A DNA stretch of 10,843 nucleotides from an uncultured Chloroflexota bacterium (GCA_903924005.1 CAIXZV010000015.1:1-10843); one strand, 5' to 3'; positions 1-5,977 are shown, counted from the stretch's first letter. Translations and numbers: made by a program. The notes: a model not told the origin generated them from the letters alone.

Positions 1-66
1 CTCCGGAAACAGCAGGTGGAAACTTCACAGTTTGAGCCGGTCTGCGGCCACGGGGGTGACTCCCGA

Positions 67-82
67 CCACTACAGGTAGTGG
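67..82. promoter_or_regulatory. Probable NrdR operator, box 1
   Basis: CCACTACAGGTAGTGG is a near-perfect 16-bp palindrome (7-bp arms ACCACTA/TAGTGGT counting one flanking base on each side). It fits the NrdR-box pattern, with an AC core on the left and a GT core on the right. A second similar palindrome starts exactly 31 bp away, the three-helical-turn spacing typical of tandem NrdR boxes. NrdR is the nucleotide-sensing repressor of ribonucleotide reductase operons. No regulated gene is inside the window. The most likely target is transcribed leftwards beyond position 1, because the gene on the right side is a tRNA that also points left. A generic hairpin is the alternative reading. Confidence 0.6.
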
Positions 83-97
83 TGCCTCGACGCCGAA

Positions 98-113
98 CCA
101 CAAGGGGTGGTGG
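98..113. promoter_or_regulatory. Probable NrdR operator, box 2
   Basis: CCACAAGGGGTGGTGG matches box 1 at 12 of 16 positions and keeps the ACCAC/GTGGT half-sites. Its start is exactly 31 bp from that of box 1, so the two boxes lie on the same face of the helix, as NrdR needs for cooperative binding. It is the weaker, less symmetric box of the pair. It lies 14 bp beyond the encoded CCA end of tRNA-Thr. Confidence 0.55.
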
Positions 114-126
114 CCTGAGGGGGGAA

Positions 127-201
127 TGGAGCCGACACTCGGATTTGAACCGAGGACCTGCTGTTTACGAAACAGCTGCTCTACCGCTGAGCTATGTCGG
201 C
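127..201 (-). tRNA. tRNA-Thr (anticodon CGT), CCA end encoded
   Basis: The minus strand folds into a complete cloverleaf. The acceptor stem GCCGACA/TGTCGGC is 7 perfect pairs. The D arm is GCTC..GAGC, the anticodon stem GCTGT/ACAGC encloses loop TTCGTAA, and the T arm CTCGG-TTCAAAT-CCGAG is canonical. The loop places CGT at positions 34-36, which reads ACG (threonine). The discriminator is T, followed by a genomically encoded CCA at 129-127. The half from the anticodon loop to the 5' end is duplicated at 2056-2092, so this intact gene is a chimera reconstituted at an insertion site: its 5' half was probably supplied by the element to its right. Confidence 0.96.
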
Positions 202-215
202 GCGGACTGGGAGTA
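165..215. repeat. Direct repeat copy 1 (putative att site, left)
   Basis: This 51-bp stretch is identical, in the same orientation, to 2056-2106. The left edge falls exactly at the junction between the anticodon stem and the anticodon loop of tRNA-Thr. The repeat then covers the loop, the D arm, the 5' acceptor strand and 14 bp of leader. Anticodon loops are known crossover points for tyrosine recombinases, so this is best read as one of two att sites made by site-specific integration. Confidence 0.85.
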
Positions 216-217
216 AA
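212..217 (-). promoter_or_regulatory. Candidate -10 box of the intact tRNA-Thr
   Basis: On the minus strand TTTACT lies 10 bp upstream of the mature tRNA 5' end. The duplicated copy at 2103-2108 reads TATACT at the same position, a better -10. The 51-bp identity stops inside this hexamer, so the element seems to bring its own substitute promoter. I see no convincing -35 at 16-18 bp. Confidence 0.35.
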
Positions 218-295
218 GGCGATGAGATCAGGCATCCGCTGTCCAGGCACCCCGTGACCCGCTCGGACGCCGCCCCTGCCGCTCCGCTGGCGCTC

Positions 296-314
296 GAGCA
301 GCGGATAACTGTGG
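296..314. repeat. Imperfect direct repeat inside the element, left copy
   Basis: GAGCAGCGGATAACTGTGG at 296-314 resembles GAACAGCAGATAACTTGG at 1986-2003 in the same orientation (16 matching bases with two substitutions and one gap). One copy lies about 80 bp inside the left 51-bp repeat and the other about 52 bp inside the right one. Such paired subterminal sites could be recombinase or accessory-protein binding sites, but the match is short and may be chance. Confidence 0.3.
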
Positions 315-340
315 CGCCCGCGATGTCGCGTCTTGGGCGC
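314..340. terminator. Inverted repeat downstream of fic, possible weak terminator
   Basis: GCGCCC (314-319) and GGGCGC (335-340) are perfect 6-bp arms, with a smaller hairpin CGCGA-TG-TCGCG (319-330) that competes with them. The structure sits 31-57 bp past the fic stop codon and before the tRNA. There is no T run on either strand, so it is not a classical intrinsic terminator. Confidence 0.25.
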
Positions 341-370
341 GGTCCGCGGGTCGTCGCGCCCGATAGCGCG

Positions 371-1492
371 TCACTCGGCGTCGAACAGGTTGAGCTGGTC
401 GCCGTTGGCAAGCAGCGTCATCAGTGACGGGACGCGGAGCGGCAGCGCCGCCAGTCGCGGGGAGGGCGCATACCAGCGGCCTCGCGTGACGCCGCGCGGC
501 TCCAGCCAGCCCGCCCGGGCGAGGCGACCCAGCTCCGCGCGCGCGGCCGGCATTGAGCGGCCCGTCAGGACGGCGAGCGCTCCCGTGCGAAGGCGGCCCA
601 CCCGGGCGGCAAGCAGCGTCGCGGCCCACTCGAGCGGCTCTCCGGCATCGGCCAGGGCGGCGGCGAGGACCCCGAGGTCCGTGGGCAGCGCGTCGAGGAT
701 CCGGTTGCGCGCCTCGAGCCGGTCCAGGGAGATCCGCGTGTAGTAGTCGAGCCACTCGGTGACGGGGTGGTTGTCCGGGTCGTAGCCCGGACCCAGGGTT
801 GTCCGCAGGGCCCCGACGTACTCGTCCCGGTTCCGCCGCAGGTAGGCCTCGATGCTGATGAGCTCGGGGGCGCGGATCCCGTCGCGAACGAGCTCCATCG
901 CCGCGAGGATCCTCGCCGTTCGTCCGTTGCCGTCGTTGAACGGATGGATCGCGATGACGTTGAGGTGGAGCAGCGCCGACCGGACCAGTGGGTGCGTGCG
1001 GTCAGGGCGCCGCAGCCACGCGATGAGCTCGTCCATGAGCGACGGAACGACGACCGGGCTTGGACCCGTGAAGATCCCGACGAACACGTCCTCGCCGGGC
1101 CGCCGGTAGTCCCCGTGGGTGTCGCGCGGCAGTCCCTCCATGATCGTTGCGTTGATCAGGTGGATGACCTCGTGCGACCAGGCGAAGTCCGGCCGAGCGG
1201 CCGCGTCGCGGGCGAGGTTCAGCGCGCGGTTGTAGTTCTCGACCTCGCGGATGTGCGCCCCATCGGCATCGACGGCCGCGCCCGCCAGGACCTCCTCGAC
1301 CTCCGCTGGACTGAGCGGGTTGCCCTCGATCCCGGTGCTGCCGGACACCGCCGCGTCGCGGGCCGCGGGCCAGACCGCCAGCATCCGCCAGTTGCCCGGT
1401 CCGACCTCGGTGTCCCGCCGGACGACGGTGTCCCACCGGTCGAGCCGTTCGCGGACGCGTGTGTCCGACCTGTAGGTCAGGTGCAGCGTCAT
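371..1492 (-). CDS. fic: Fic family protein (class II, AMP-transferase)
   Basis: The 373-aa product is a Fic-domain enzyme, a family that usually transfers AMP from ATP to Ser, Thr or Tyr of a target protein. The catalytic motif HPFNDGNGRTAR (residues 183-194) is a full match to HPFx[D/E]GNGRxxR, with the catalytic His183 intact. An N-terminal inhibitory motif S52-T-G-I-E56-G57 fits [S/T]xxxE[G/N], which defines a class II Fic that holds itself inactive in cis. The flap region around 138-160 (GIFTGPSP..VPSLM..LIAWL) is typical. A C-terminal winged-helix-like segment (about 302-345) is also common in this subtype. ATG at 1492 was chosen because homology begins there; the upstream extension to 1633 is low-complexity Arg/Cys-rich and unlike the family. 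No good Shine-Dalgarno is seen. No antitoxin-like partner flanks it. The target is unknown. Confidence 0.93.
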   Translation of the reverse strand: MTLHLTYRSDTRVRERLDRWDTVVRRDTEVGPGNWRMLAVWPAARDAAVSGSTGIEGNPLSPAEVEEVLAGAAVDADGAHIREVENYNRALNLARDAAARPDFAWSHEVIHLINATIMEGLPRDTHGDYRRPGEDVFVGIFTGPSPVVVPSLMDELIAWLRRPDRTHPLVRSALLHLNVIAIHPFNDGNGRTARILAAMELVRDGIRAPELISIEAYLRRNRDEYVGALRTTLGPGYDPDNHPVTEWLDYYTRISLDRLEARNRILDALPTDLGVLAAALADAGEPLEWAATLLAARVGRLRTGALAVLTGRSMPAARAELGRLARAGWLEPRGVTRGRWYAPSPRLAALPLRVPSLMTLLANGDQLNLFDAE

Positions 1493-2055
1493 TCGCTTGG
1501 CACGCGAGCGGTCTCCATCGACTGGATGGTAGATCGTATCCGCTCGCCATGCAAGCGGTTCGACGCAGCGTACCCTTCGCACACGACGTCTTCGGCAGCA
1601 TGACCACCAAGGCGGCGACAGCAGCACGGACACGGGCGTCGCCGCCTTCGTCGATGCCGACGGCGCCCACCACCCGCTCCTCGGTCAGGAGAGGGTGGGG
1701 CATTGACCCGCTCGCCACGCTCGACACCGACAGTCGTCAGCTCCATTGAGCGTGCGAACGCCTCAGTCATCGGCTGTAGCGTCTGTTCCGAGCTACTCTT
1801 GAACGCCGTCGAACGTCCAGATGCAGGCGAATCGGGACAGACCAACGAGGCTCGGCCGATCGGCGGCCTCGGAGATGGGGAAGCTGGTGCTGGCCGCCGT
1901 CTTGTGAGAGGATTTCAGGCAGTCAGGGTCGGCTCGGACGTCAAACGGGCCTCAGCGTCGATCCTGGGCGCGCATCCCCTCGAACGAACAGCAGATAACT
2001 TGGGCCGTTTCGCTCGGGGAGCCACGCTCGGGCCACTGCGCATAGCGCGGGAGGC
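1493..2055. other. Gene-poor leader region of the element
   Basis: No gene in these 563 bases can be supported. Open frames exist on both strands but lack family resemblance, good ribosome binding sites and consistent codon bias. A minus-strand frame from ATG 1703 has GC-rich third positions for about 45 codons (peptide starting MPHPLLTEERVV) but then runs unbroken into the fic gene in another frame, so at most it is a broken gene remnant. Near fic, TACGAT (1533-1538, minus) is a possible -10. A 5-bp inverted repeat CCATC-GACTG-GATGG (1515-1529) lies just upstream of the start codon. The right end holds two CGCTCGGG direct repeats 14 bp apart (2011 and 2025). Confidence 0.5.
1986..2003. repeat. 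Imperfect direct repeat inside the element, right copy
   Basis: GAACAGCAGATAACTTGG is the partner of 296-314, in the same orientation. It lies just inside the right end of the putative element, next to the 14-bp-spaced CGCTCGGG pair at 2011-2018 and 2025-2032. Confidence 0.3.
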
Positions 2056-2092
2056 TTACGAAACAGCTGCTCTACCGCTGAGCTATGTCGGC
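2056..2092 (-). pseudogene. tRNA-Thr 5'-half fragment
   Basis: These 37 nt are the acceptor 5' strand, D arm, 5' anticodon stem and anticodon loop of tRNA-Thr(CGT), identical to 165-201. The 3' anticodon strand, variable loop and T arm are missing, and element sequence (GCCTCCCGC...) follows on the minus strand. It cannot form a tRNA. It is most simply the original 5' half displaced when the element inserted. It still has a good -10 hexamer, so it might be transcribed into the element. Confidence 0.85.
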
Positions 2093-2106
2093 GCGGACTG
2101 GGAGTA
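2056..2106. repeat. Direct repeat copy 2 (putative att site, right)
   Basis: It is identical to 165-215 over 51 bp. Identity begins at the anticodon-loop edge (preceded here by GGAGGC rather than GCTGT) and ends within the -10 hexamer of the tRNA promoter, where this copy reads TATACT and the left copy TTTACT. Confidence 0.85.
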
Positions 2107-2108
2107 TA
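2103..2108 (-). promoter_or_regulatory. Candidate displaced tRNA promoter (-10 TATACT)
   Basis: TATACT on the minus strand matches the sigma-70 -10 consensus at 5 of 6 positions and lies 10 bp before the tRNA 5' end, as expected for a tRNA promoter. TGGCCG, 17 bp upstream, is a poor -35. Transcription would run leftwards through the tRNA half towards fic, which is on the same strand. Confidence 0.45.
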
Positions 2109-2128
2109 CCGAGCCATGGCGGGCTCGG
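2109..2128. promoter_or_regulatory. Perfect inverted repeat CCGAGCC-N6-GGCTCGG
   Basis: Two perfect 7-bp arms (2109-2115 and 2122-2128) enclose ATGGCG. The repeat lies directly upstream of the displaced -10 and 49 bp past the stop codon of the YCII gene, which is read towards it. It could be a terminator hairpin for that gene, although no T run follows, or an operator between -35 and -10. Confidence 0.35.
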
Positions 2129-2176
2129 CCATCGGTGGGCAGCCGACCAATGCGCGGCCAGCCGTCCGGCGGCCGG

Positions 2177-2506
2177 TCAGCCGTTGAACGCCCGGACCTC
2201 CACGCGCCGGTTGCACGCCGTTGACCCCGCCGCCGCCAGCCGGAGCGCCTCGTCAAGGTTCGCAGCCTTGATGATCCAGAAGCCGGCCACGTATTCCGGG
2301 GACACCAGATAGGGCTCCGGGGTAAACACGGCCTCGCCCACGCGCGCGTCAATCACAGTGGCGGTCGTGGGCGCAGTGAGCCCGCCCGCGAAGACCCAGT
2401 GGCCATCGGCCTGAAGCCGGTCGTTGAAGACGTCGATGGCAGCGCCCTCATCGCCGGTGGCGGAGTTGGACGTGTGGTCCAGAACGGAGATCAAGAACTG
2501 CGCCAT
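2177..2506 (-). CDS. YCII-related (YciI-like) small protein
   Basis: The 109-aa product resembles the YCII/DGPF family, small alpha-beta barrel proteins whose reaction is mostly unknown. Features are a beta strand at the start (MAQFLISVL), the segment WVFAGGL.APTTATVI (37-52), PYLVSPEYVAGFWII (65-79) followed by LDEAL (84-88), and a terminal strand VEVRAF (102-107). This matches the family layout of a strand, a GGL turn, a G-[FY]-[WY]-[IL]-[IL] strand and a LDEAL helix. ATG 2506 was chosen for the GGAGG Shine-Dalgarno about 8 bp upstream and for the family start. It is divergent from the MMPL gene, with 89 bp between the two starts. Family members often neighbour ECF sigma factors; none is present here. 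Confidence 0.82.
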   Translation of the reverse strand: MAQFLISVLDHTSNSATGDEGAAIDVFNDRLQADGHWVFAGGLTAPTTATVIDARVGEAVFTPEPYLVSPEYVAGFWIIKAANLDEALRLAAAGSTACNRRVEVRAFNG

Positions 2507-2562
2507 AGGGCTCCCTCCAGGGATGTTCGGCCCTTCGCCGGTACGCTGGGCCACACACCAGC

Positions 2563-2590
2563 AGCATATCCACGCAAACAGGTACCCCAA
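2563..2590 (-). promoter_or_regulatory. Weak candidate promoter for the YCII gene
   Basis: On the minus strand TTGGGG (2590-2585) and TATGCT (2568-2563) are separated by 16 bp and lie about 57 bp upstream of the YCII start codon. The hexamers match the sigma-70 consensus at 3 and 4 of 6 positions. This is only the best fit in the divergent intergenic region. Confidence 0.2.
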
Positions 2591-2595
2591 CCCCC

Positions 2596-4914
2596 ATGCC
2601 CGCCGACAAGACGTCCAGCCCAACGACCGAACCGAAAGCCGCCAAGCGACGAGCCCAGCCCTGGACCGTCCGCGTTGCCAGCTGGAGCGCGCGCCATCGC
2701 TGGCCCGTGTTCGCCGGGTGGTTCATCGTCACCATCGGCCTGTTCCTTGGCAGCCAGTCCATGGGCGGCATCCGCGCGCTGAGCGCCACGGGCGGCCCGG
2801 GCGGCTCCGACACGGAAGCGGTGCTGGGCAACAAGGCAATGGGCTCGGGCCGCCACGCTGCCACCAGCACCGAGACAATGACCATCGTGGTGGCCAGCAC
2901 CACGGTGCCCGTCGCAGACCCGGCCTTCAAGACGGCGACACAAGACATCATCGCCAGGCTGACCGCCGTCCAGGCAACGGTTGACGGTCAGGCGGGCCCC
3001 GCCTTCGGGTCCCTGCTGGACCCGTTCACCACGCCGCCGCAGTCCGGTCTCTACGCCCCGGACGGCAAGGCCGTGATGGTGACGGGCATGATCCCCGGCG
3101 ACGAAGCGGCAAGAGGGACGCGGACCAGCGCCATCGCCCCCGCGATCGTGGCCATCCAGCAGGCGTACCCGGCCTACCAGGTGCACGCCATCGCAGACAC
3201 GCTCACCAACAACCAGATCATGGCCGTGATCAGCGGCGACCTTGACGGTTCGCTCAAGCTCAGCTTGCCGGCCACGTTCATCATCCTGGTCATCGCCTTT
3301 GGCGCACTGGTGGCGTCCATCGTCCCGCTGCTGCTGGCGGTTACGTCGCTGCTGGCGGCATTTGGCGCTCTTGGCATCTACAGCCAGATGGGCCCGGCCG
3401 TGAGCCCGTACGCCAGCCAGCTGGTGGTGCTGATTGGCCTGGCGGTGGCCGTGGACTACAGCCTGTTCATGATCACGCGCTTCCGAAGCGAGCGGCGACG
3501 CGGCGTGCCCAAGATGGCGGCCATCGAGATCGCGTCGGCCACGGCCGGCCGGGCGGTGTTCTTCTCAGGCATTGCCGTGATGATCTCGCTGGCGGGGCTG
3601 TACCTGCTGCCGGACGAGCTCTTCCACTCGATGGCGCTGGGCACAATCGCCGTGATTGTTGCCGCGATTGCGGGGAGCCTTGTGTTCCTGCCGGCGACGC
3701 TGGCAATCCTTGGCGACGGCGTGAACCGCGGCGGCGTGCCGTTCCTCAGCCGCGCCCATGAGGGCAGAGGCATCTGGGCCGGCATCGCCAGGCGCGTCAT
3801 GGCGCGCCCGTGGATCAGCATCCTGGTGGCCGGCGGCGTGCTGGTTGCGCTGGCGTCACCGGTGCGCCTGCTCCAGCTTGGCGAGGCGGACCTTGCCACG
3901 TTCCCGGCCGAAGTGGACGGCGTTCAGGCGTACCTGGCGCTGCAGGAGCACTGGCCGCAAGGGACGCTGATGAGCCTCTCGGTGGTGGCCAAGGGCGGCG
4001 ACACCGCGGCAACAAAGGCCGCGCTGGACAAGGTGGCCGCAGCCCTCCCGTCGGTCAAGGGCCTCAGCGGCCCGGCCACGCCCGGCGCATCGGCTGACGG
4101 CACGGCGACGTGGGTGAGCGTCGTGATGTCCGGTGGGCAGAACGACCCGGCCAACTGGGATGCCGTGCGGCAGGTGCGGAGCCAAGTGGTGGCGCCGGCC
4201 TTTGCGGGCACAGGCGCCTCGGTCTATGTCACCGGCGGCGCGGCCTTCGCCATGGACGACACGCAGGTCTACTCGGACGGGATGCTCCGGATCCTGATCT
4301 TTGTGCCCACGCTGTCGTTCATCCTATTGATGCTGGTGTTCCGCTCCATCGCCATCCCGCTCAAGGCCATCATCCTGAACCTGCTCTCAACGGGCGCCGC
4401 GTACGGTGCCATCGTGCTGGTGTTCCAGGAGGGCTGGCTGAACGGGCCGCTTGGCGTGACGCCGTCCGAGGCCATCCAGAACTGGGCGCCGATCTTTATC
4501 TTTGCCGTCCTGTTTGGCCTGTCGATGGACTACGAGGTCTTCATCCTCAGCCGAATCAAGGAAGACGTGGACAGCGGGGTAAGCACCCGCGACGCCGTGG
4601 CGCAGGGGATTTCGGAAACCGCCGGGACGGTCACCAGCGCGGCCGCCATCATGGTGGTGGTGTTCCTTGTGTTCATGACGCTGCGCCTGGTGATCATCCG
4701 CGAGGTTGGCATGGGTCTGGCGGTTGCCGTGTTCCTGGACGCCACGCTGATCCGGACGGTGCTGCTGCCCGCCACGATGCGGCTGCTGGGCGACTGGAAC
4801 TGGTATCTGCCGCCGTTCCTGCGCTGGCTGCCGAAGATCCAGATTGAGGGCGAGGCCACCTGGGACGAACCGGACGAAGCTGACGCCGAGGCGCCGAAGC
4901 CGAAGGCCGACTAG
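2596..4914 (+). CDS. MMPL family RND-type transporter
   Basis: The 772-aa product is a membrane transporter of the MMPL branch of the RND superfamily, proton-driven exporters of lipids, siderophores or small molecules. TM1 lies at about 36-53, followed by an extracytoplasmic domain to about 215, then a five-helix block (about 220-375) containing GLAVAVDYSLFMITRFRSE with D287-Y288. The second half repeats the plan: an outer loop, then helices from about 565 with FGLSMDYEVFILSRIKED, D645-Y646. These paired Asp-Tyr motifs in TM4 and TM10 are the proton-relay signature of MMPL proteins. The tail is acidic and cytoplasmic. The length is normal. The ATG at 2596 has only a weak AGG 13 bp upstream, but the sequence after it is a typical basic N-terminus before TM1. 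The substrate cannot be told. Its stop overlaps that of the next, convergent gene. Confidence 0.95.
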   Translation: MPADKTSSPTTEPKAAKRRAQPWTVRVASWSARHRWPVFAGWFIVTIGLFLGSQSMGGIRALSATGGPGGSDTEAVLGNKAMGSGRHAATSTETMTIVVASTTVPVADPAFKTATQDIIARLTAVQATVDGQAGPAFGSLLDPFTTPPQSGLYAPDGKAVMVTGMIPGDEAARGTRTSAIAPAIVAIQQAYPAYQVHAIADTLTNNQIMAVISGDLDGSLKLSLPATFIILVIAFGALVASIVPLLLAVTSLLAAFGALGIYSQMGPAVSPYASQLVVLIGLAVAVDYSLFMITRFRSERRRGVPKMAAIEIASATAGRAVFFSGIAVMISLAGLYLLPDELFHSMALGTIAVIVAAIAGSLVFLPATLAILGDGVNRGGVPFLSRAHEGRGIWAGIARRVMARPWISILVAGGVLVALASPVRLLQLGEADLATFPAEVDGVQAYLALQEHWPQGTLMSLSVVAKGGDTAATKAALDKVAAALPSVKGLSGPATPGASADGTATWVSVVMSGGQNDPANWDAVRQVRSQVVAPAFAGTGASVYVTGGAAFAMDDTQVYSDGMLRILIFVPTLSFILLMLVFRSIAIPLKAIILNLLSTGAAYGAIVLVFQEGWLNGPLGVTPSEAIQNWAPIFIFAVLFGLSMDYEVFILSRIKEDVDSGVSTRDAVAQGISETAGTVTSAAAIMVVVFLVFMTLRLVIIREVGMGLAVAVFLDATLIRTVLLPATMRLLGDWNWYLPPFLRWLPKIQIEGEATWDEPDEADAEAPKPKAD
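4911..4914. other. Shared CTAG: convergent stop codons overlap
   Basis: The palindrome CTAG supplies TAG for the MMPL gene (4912-4914, plus) and TAG for the 274-aa gene (4911-4913, minus). There is no intergenic space for a terminator, so each transcript must end inside the antisense of the other gene. Confidence 0.9.
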
Positions 4915-5735
4915 GGGAGCCGGCCCACCACGCTGACCCAGGGCTGGACCAGCAGGTCAAACGTGGCGGCCGGGATCAGCTCGCGGTAGCGCACCGCGGT
5001 CCACGCGTTCCACAGGGTCACCAGGCCAAGGCTGGCGGGTTTGCCGTGCTGCTGGAAGGTCATGTCGGCGTCGTGCTGGGCGGGCGATGCGCCGCGAAGC
5101 CGCCCCTGCAACAAGCCGCCAAACGAGCCGCCGCGACTCTTCGGCTGGCCGCGCACGGCGGTTGCGAGATCGCGGTCCGCCAGGACGCCCGCCACCACGA
5201 GTTGCAGCAGCGCGAACTCGGCCATCATGCCCTCAAGGCTCTTGAGCGGGATCTTGGCGCCGGCCCGCCACGCAATGCCAAAGCCGCGGGTCATATCGCC
5301 GGGGGCGCCGTCCGCCACCATCTGCTCCACGGCCCGGCCCATCGACAGGATCTCGCCAGGTGTCAGCCGCGACACCCAGCCAAACATGACCTCGGCATCC
5401 ATCTCCGCGTTGGCCACCTGAGGTGTCAACGCGGACCGGGTCAGCAGCAGCGAGCGCGCCGGGACATCGTCGGCATCGGCGGCATCGGCGGCATTGGCCG
5501 TGTTGCCAGCCGGAGCTGCCGAGTTGGCTTCAAGCAACTCCAGCAGGCGGCGCGCGCGATCCCTGCGCTCAAGACCCAGGCGCAGTCCTATGCCAAGCCA
5601 GTGGAGGTTGGGCACATCGTCGGGCGTCCCAGTGGTCCCAGGTGCGCCGTCGCCCAACAGGTTCAAAACGGCGGCCTTGACGGTCGCATCAATCACGGGA
5701 TCACCATCGGCGGGCCGTCGCTCAGGGTTTGGCAT
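4911..5735 (-). CDS. Hypothetical protein, 274 aa, unrecognised
   Basis: I do not recognise a family. There is no signal peptide and no clear membrane span; the most hydrophobic stretch (about 173-186, AEFALLQLVVAGVL) is flanked by charges and looks like a helix in a globular fold. An Ala/Asp-rich linker (about 78-91) is encoded by tandem 9-bp units. The C-terminal half has a helical, Trp-containing region (239-250, VTLWNAWTAVRY). The frame has plausible amino-acid composition throughout and starts at ATG 5735. It has no good Shine-Dalgarno; TACCGT (5748-5743, minus) ends 7 bp before the ATG, which would suit a leaderless mRNA. It converges on the MMPL gene with a 4-bp overlap and is divergent from the B12 operon. 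The opposite-strand frame over this region is much less protein-like. Confidence 0.7.
   Translation of the reverse strand: MPNPERRPADGDPVIDATVKAAVLNLLGDGAPGTTGTPDDVPNLHWLGIGLRLGLERRDRARRLLELLEANSAAPAGNTANAADAADADDVPARSLLLTRSALTPQVANAEMDAEVMFGWVSRLTPGEILSMGRAVEQMVADGAPGDMTRGFGIAWRAGAKIPLKSLEGMMAEFALLQLVVAGVLADRDLATAVRGQPKSRGGSFGGLLQGRLRGASPAQHDADMTFQQHGKPASLGLVTLWNAWTAVRYRELIPAATFDLLVQPWVSVVGRLP
5465..5500. repeat. 9-bp tandem repeat within the hypothetical gene
   Basis: There are four consecutive 9-mers: CATCGTCGG, CATCGGCGG, CATCGGCGG and CATTGGCCG. Because the unit is a multiple of three, changes in copy number keep the frame. It encodes an Ala/Asp-rich linker in the minus-strand protein. 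Confidence 0.75.
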
Positions 5736-5820
5736 TGCCCTTACGGTACCGCGTGCCCGGCTCGCGGGGCGTCTGGACGGCTGGGCGACAGATGGCCGCG
5801 GCGCCCCACCTCCAACGCGC

Positions 5821-5826
5821 TAGACT
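5821..5826 (+). promoter_or_regulatory. Candidate -10 for the B12 riboswitch operon
   Basis: TAGACT matches 4 of 6 -10 consensus positions. Transcription would start about 7 bp on, around 5833, shortly before the 5' strand of riboswitch helix P1 at 5848. No -35 is recognisable. Confidence 0.35.
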
Positions 5827-5847
5827 GGCCCCAGTAGCAACACCAAC

Positions 5848-5977
5848 GCCTCCCTAGCGGGGGAAGCCGGTTCAATGCCGGCGCTGACCCGCAGCCGTAT
5901 GTCGCAGCCAACCTGTTGCGGCAAGCCGGAATGCCTGCTTGGGAGGTCAGGCTCCTCAACCCGTCGAGGTTCGCGGG
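5848..5977 (+). ncRNA. Cobalamin (B12) riboswitch
   Basis: The conserved core is present. It includes GGGGAAGCCGGTTCAATGCC (5860-5879), then GCGCTGACCCGC and AGCCGTA (to 5899), and a B12 box AAGCCGGAATGCCTGC (5923-5938). Helix P1 pairs 5848-5854 (GCCTCCC) with 5941-5947 (GGGAGGT). A hairpin CGCA/TGCG (5903-5906, 5917-5920) exposes a loop containing AACCT (5910-5914). A second hairpin CCCG/CGGG (5960-5963, 5974-5977) exposes AGGTT (5967-5971). These loops are exactly complementary, which is the L5-L13 kissing interaction of cobalamin riboswitches. The element controls the capture/transport genes downstream; ligand binding would be expected to lower expression. Confidence 0.95.

Larger units (their letters stand above)
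165..2106. mobile_element. Putative small tRNA-Thr-integrated element carrying fic
   Basis: The region is bounded by perfect 51-bp direct repeats (165-215 and 2056-2106), giving a 1,891-bp repeat-to-repeat unit. One boundary is an intact tRNA-Thr and the other is a 5' half of the same tRNA, the signature of integration at a tRNA gene. The only recognisable gene is a Fic AMP-transferase. No integrase, excisionase or transposase is visible, so if mobile it would need a recombinase supplied in trans, or it is a decayed remnant. It lies on the 5' side of the tRNA, which is less usual than insertion at the 3' end. Alternatives are a plain local duplication between two tRNA copies or an assembly artefact. 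Confidence 0.65.

Noticed and set aside
1..33. AAACAGCAGGT at 7-17 resembling part of the tRNA, and a 5-bp hairpin at 20-33
   Set aside because: The 11-base match is in inverted orientation with no flanking similarity, and the hairpin is too short; both are compatible with chance.
16..216. 66-residue plus-strand open frame across the NrdR boxes and tRNA
   Set aside because: It is made of operator and tRNA sequence read in the wrong sense.
1493..1633. 47-codon N-terminal extension of Fic
   Set aside because: The translation is Arg/Cys/Trp-rich with no resemblance to Fic N-termini, and the family-like sequence begins at the ATG at 1492.
1703..2224. 173-residue plus-strand open frame in the element
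   Set aside because: It starts with TTG without a ribosome site, has mixed codon bias, and crosses the duplicated tRNA half and repeat, so it is not a conserved gene structure.
2507..2623. 39-codon N-terminal extension of the YCII protein
   Set aside because: It overlaps the start of the MMPL gene. ATG 2506 has a good Shine-Dalgarno and matches the family start.
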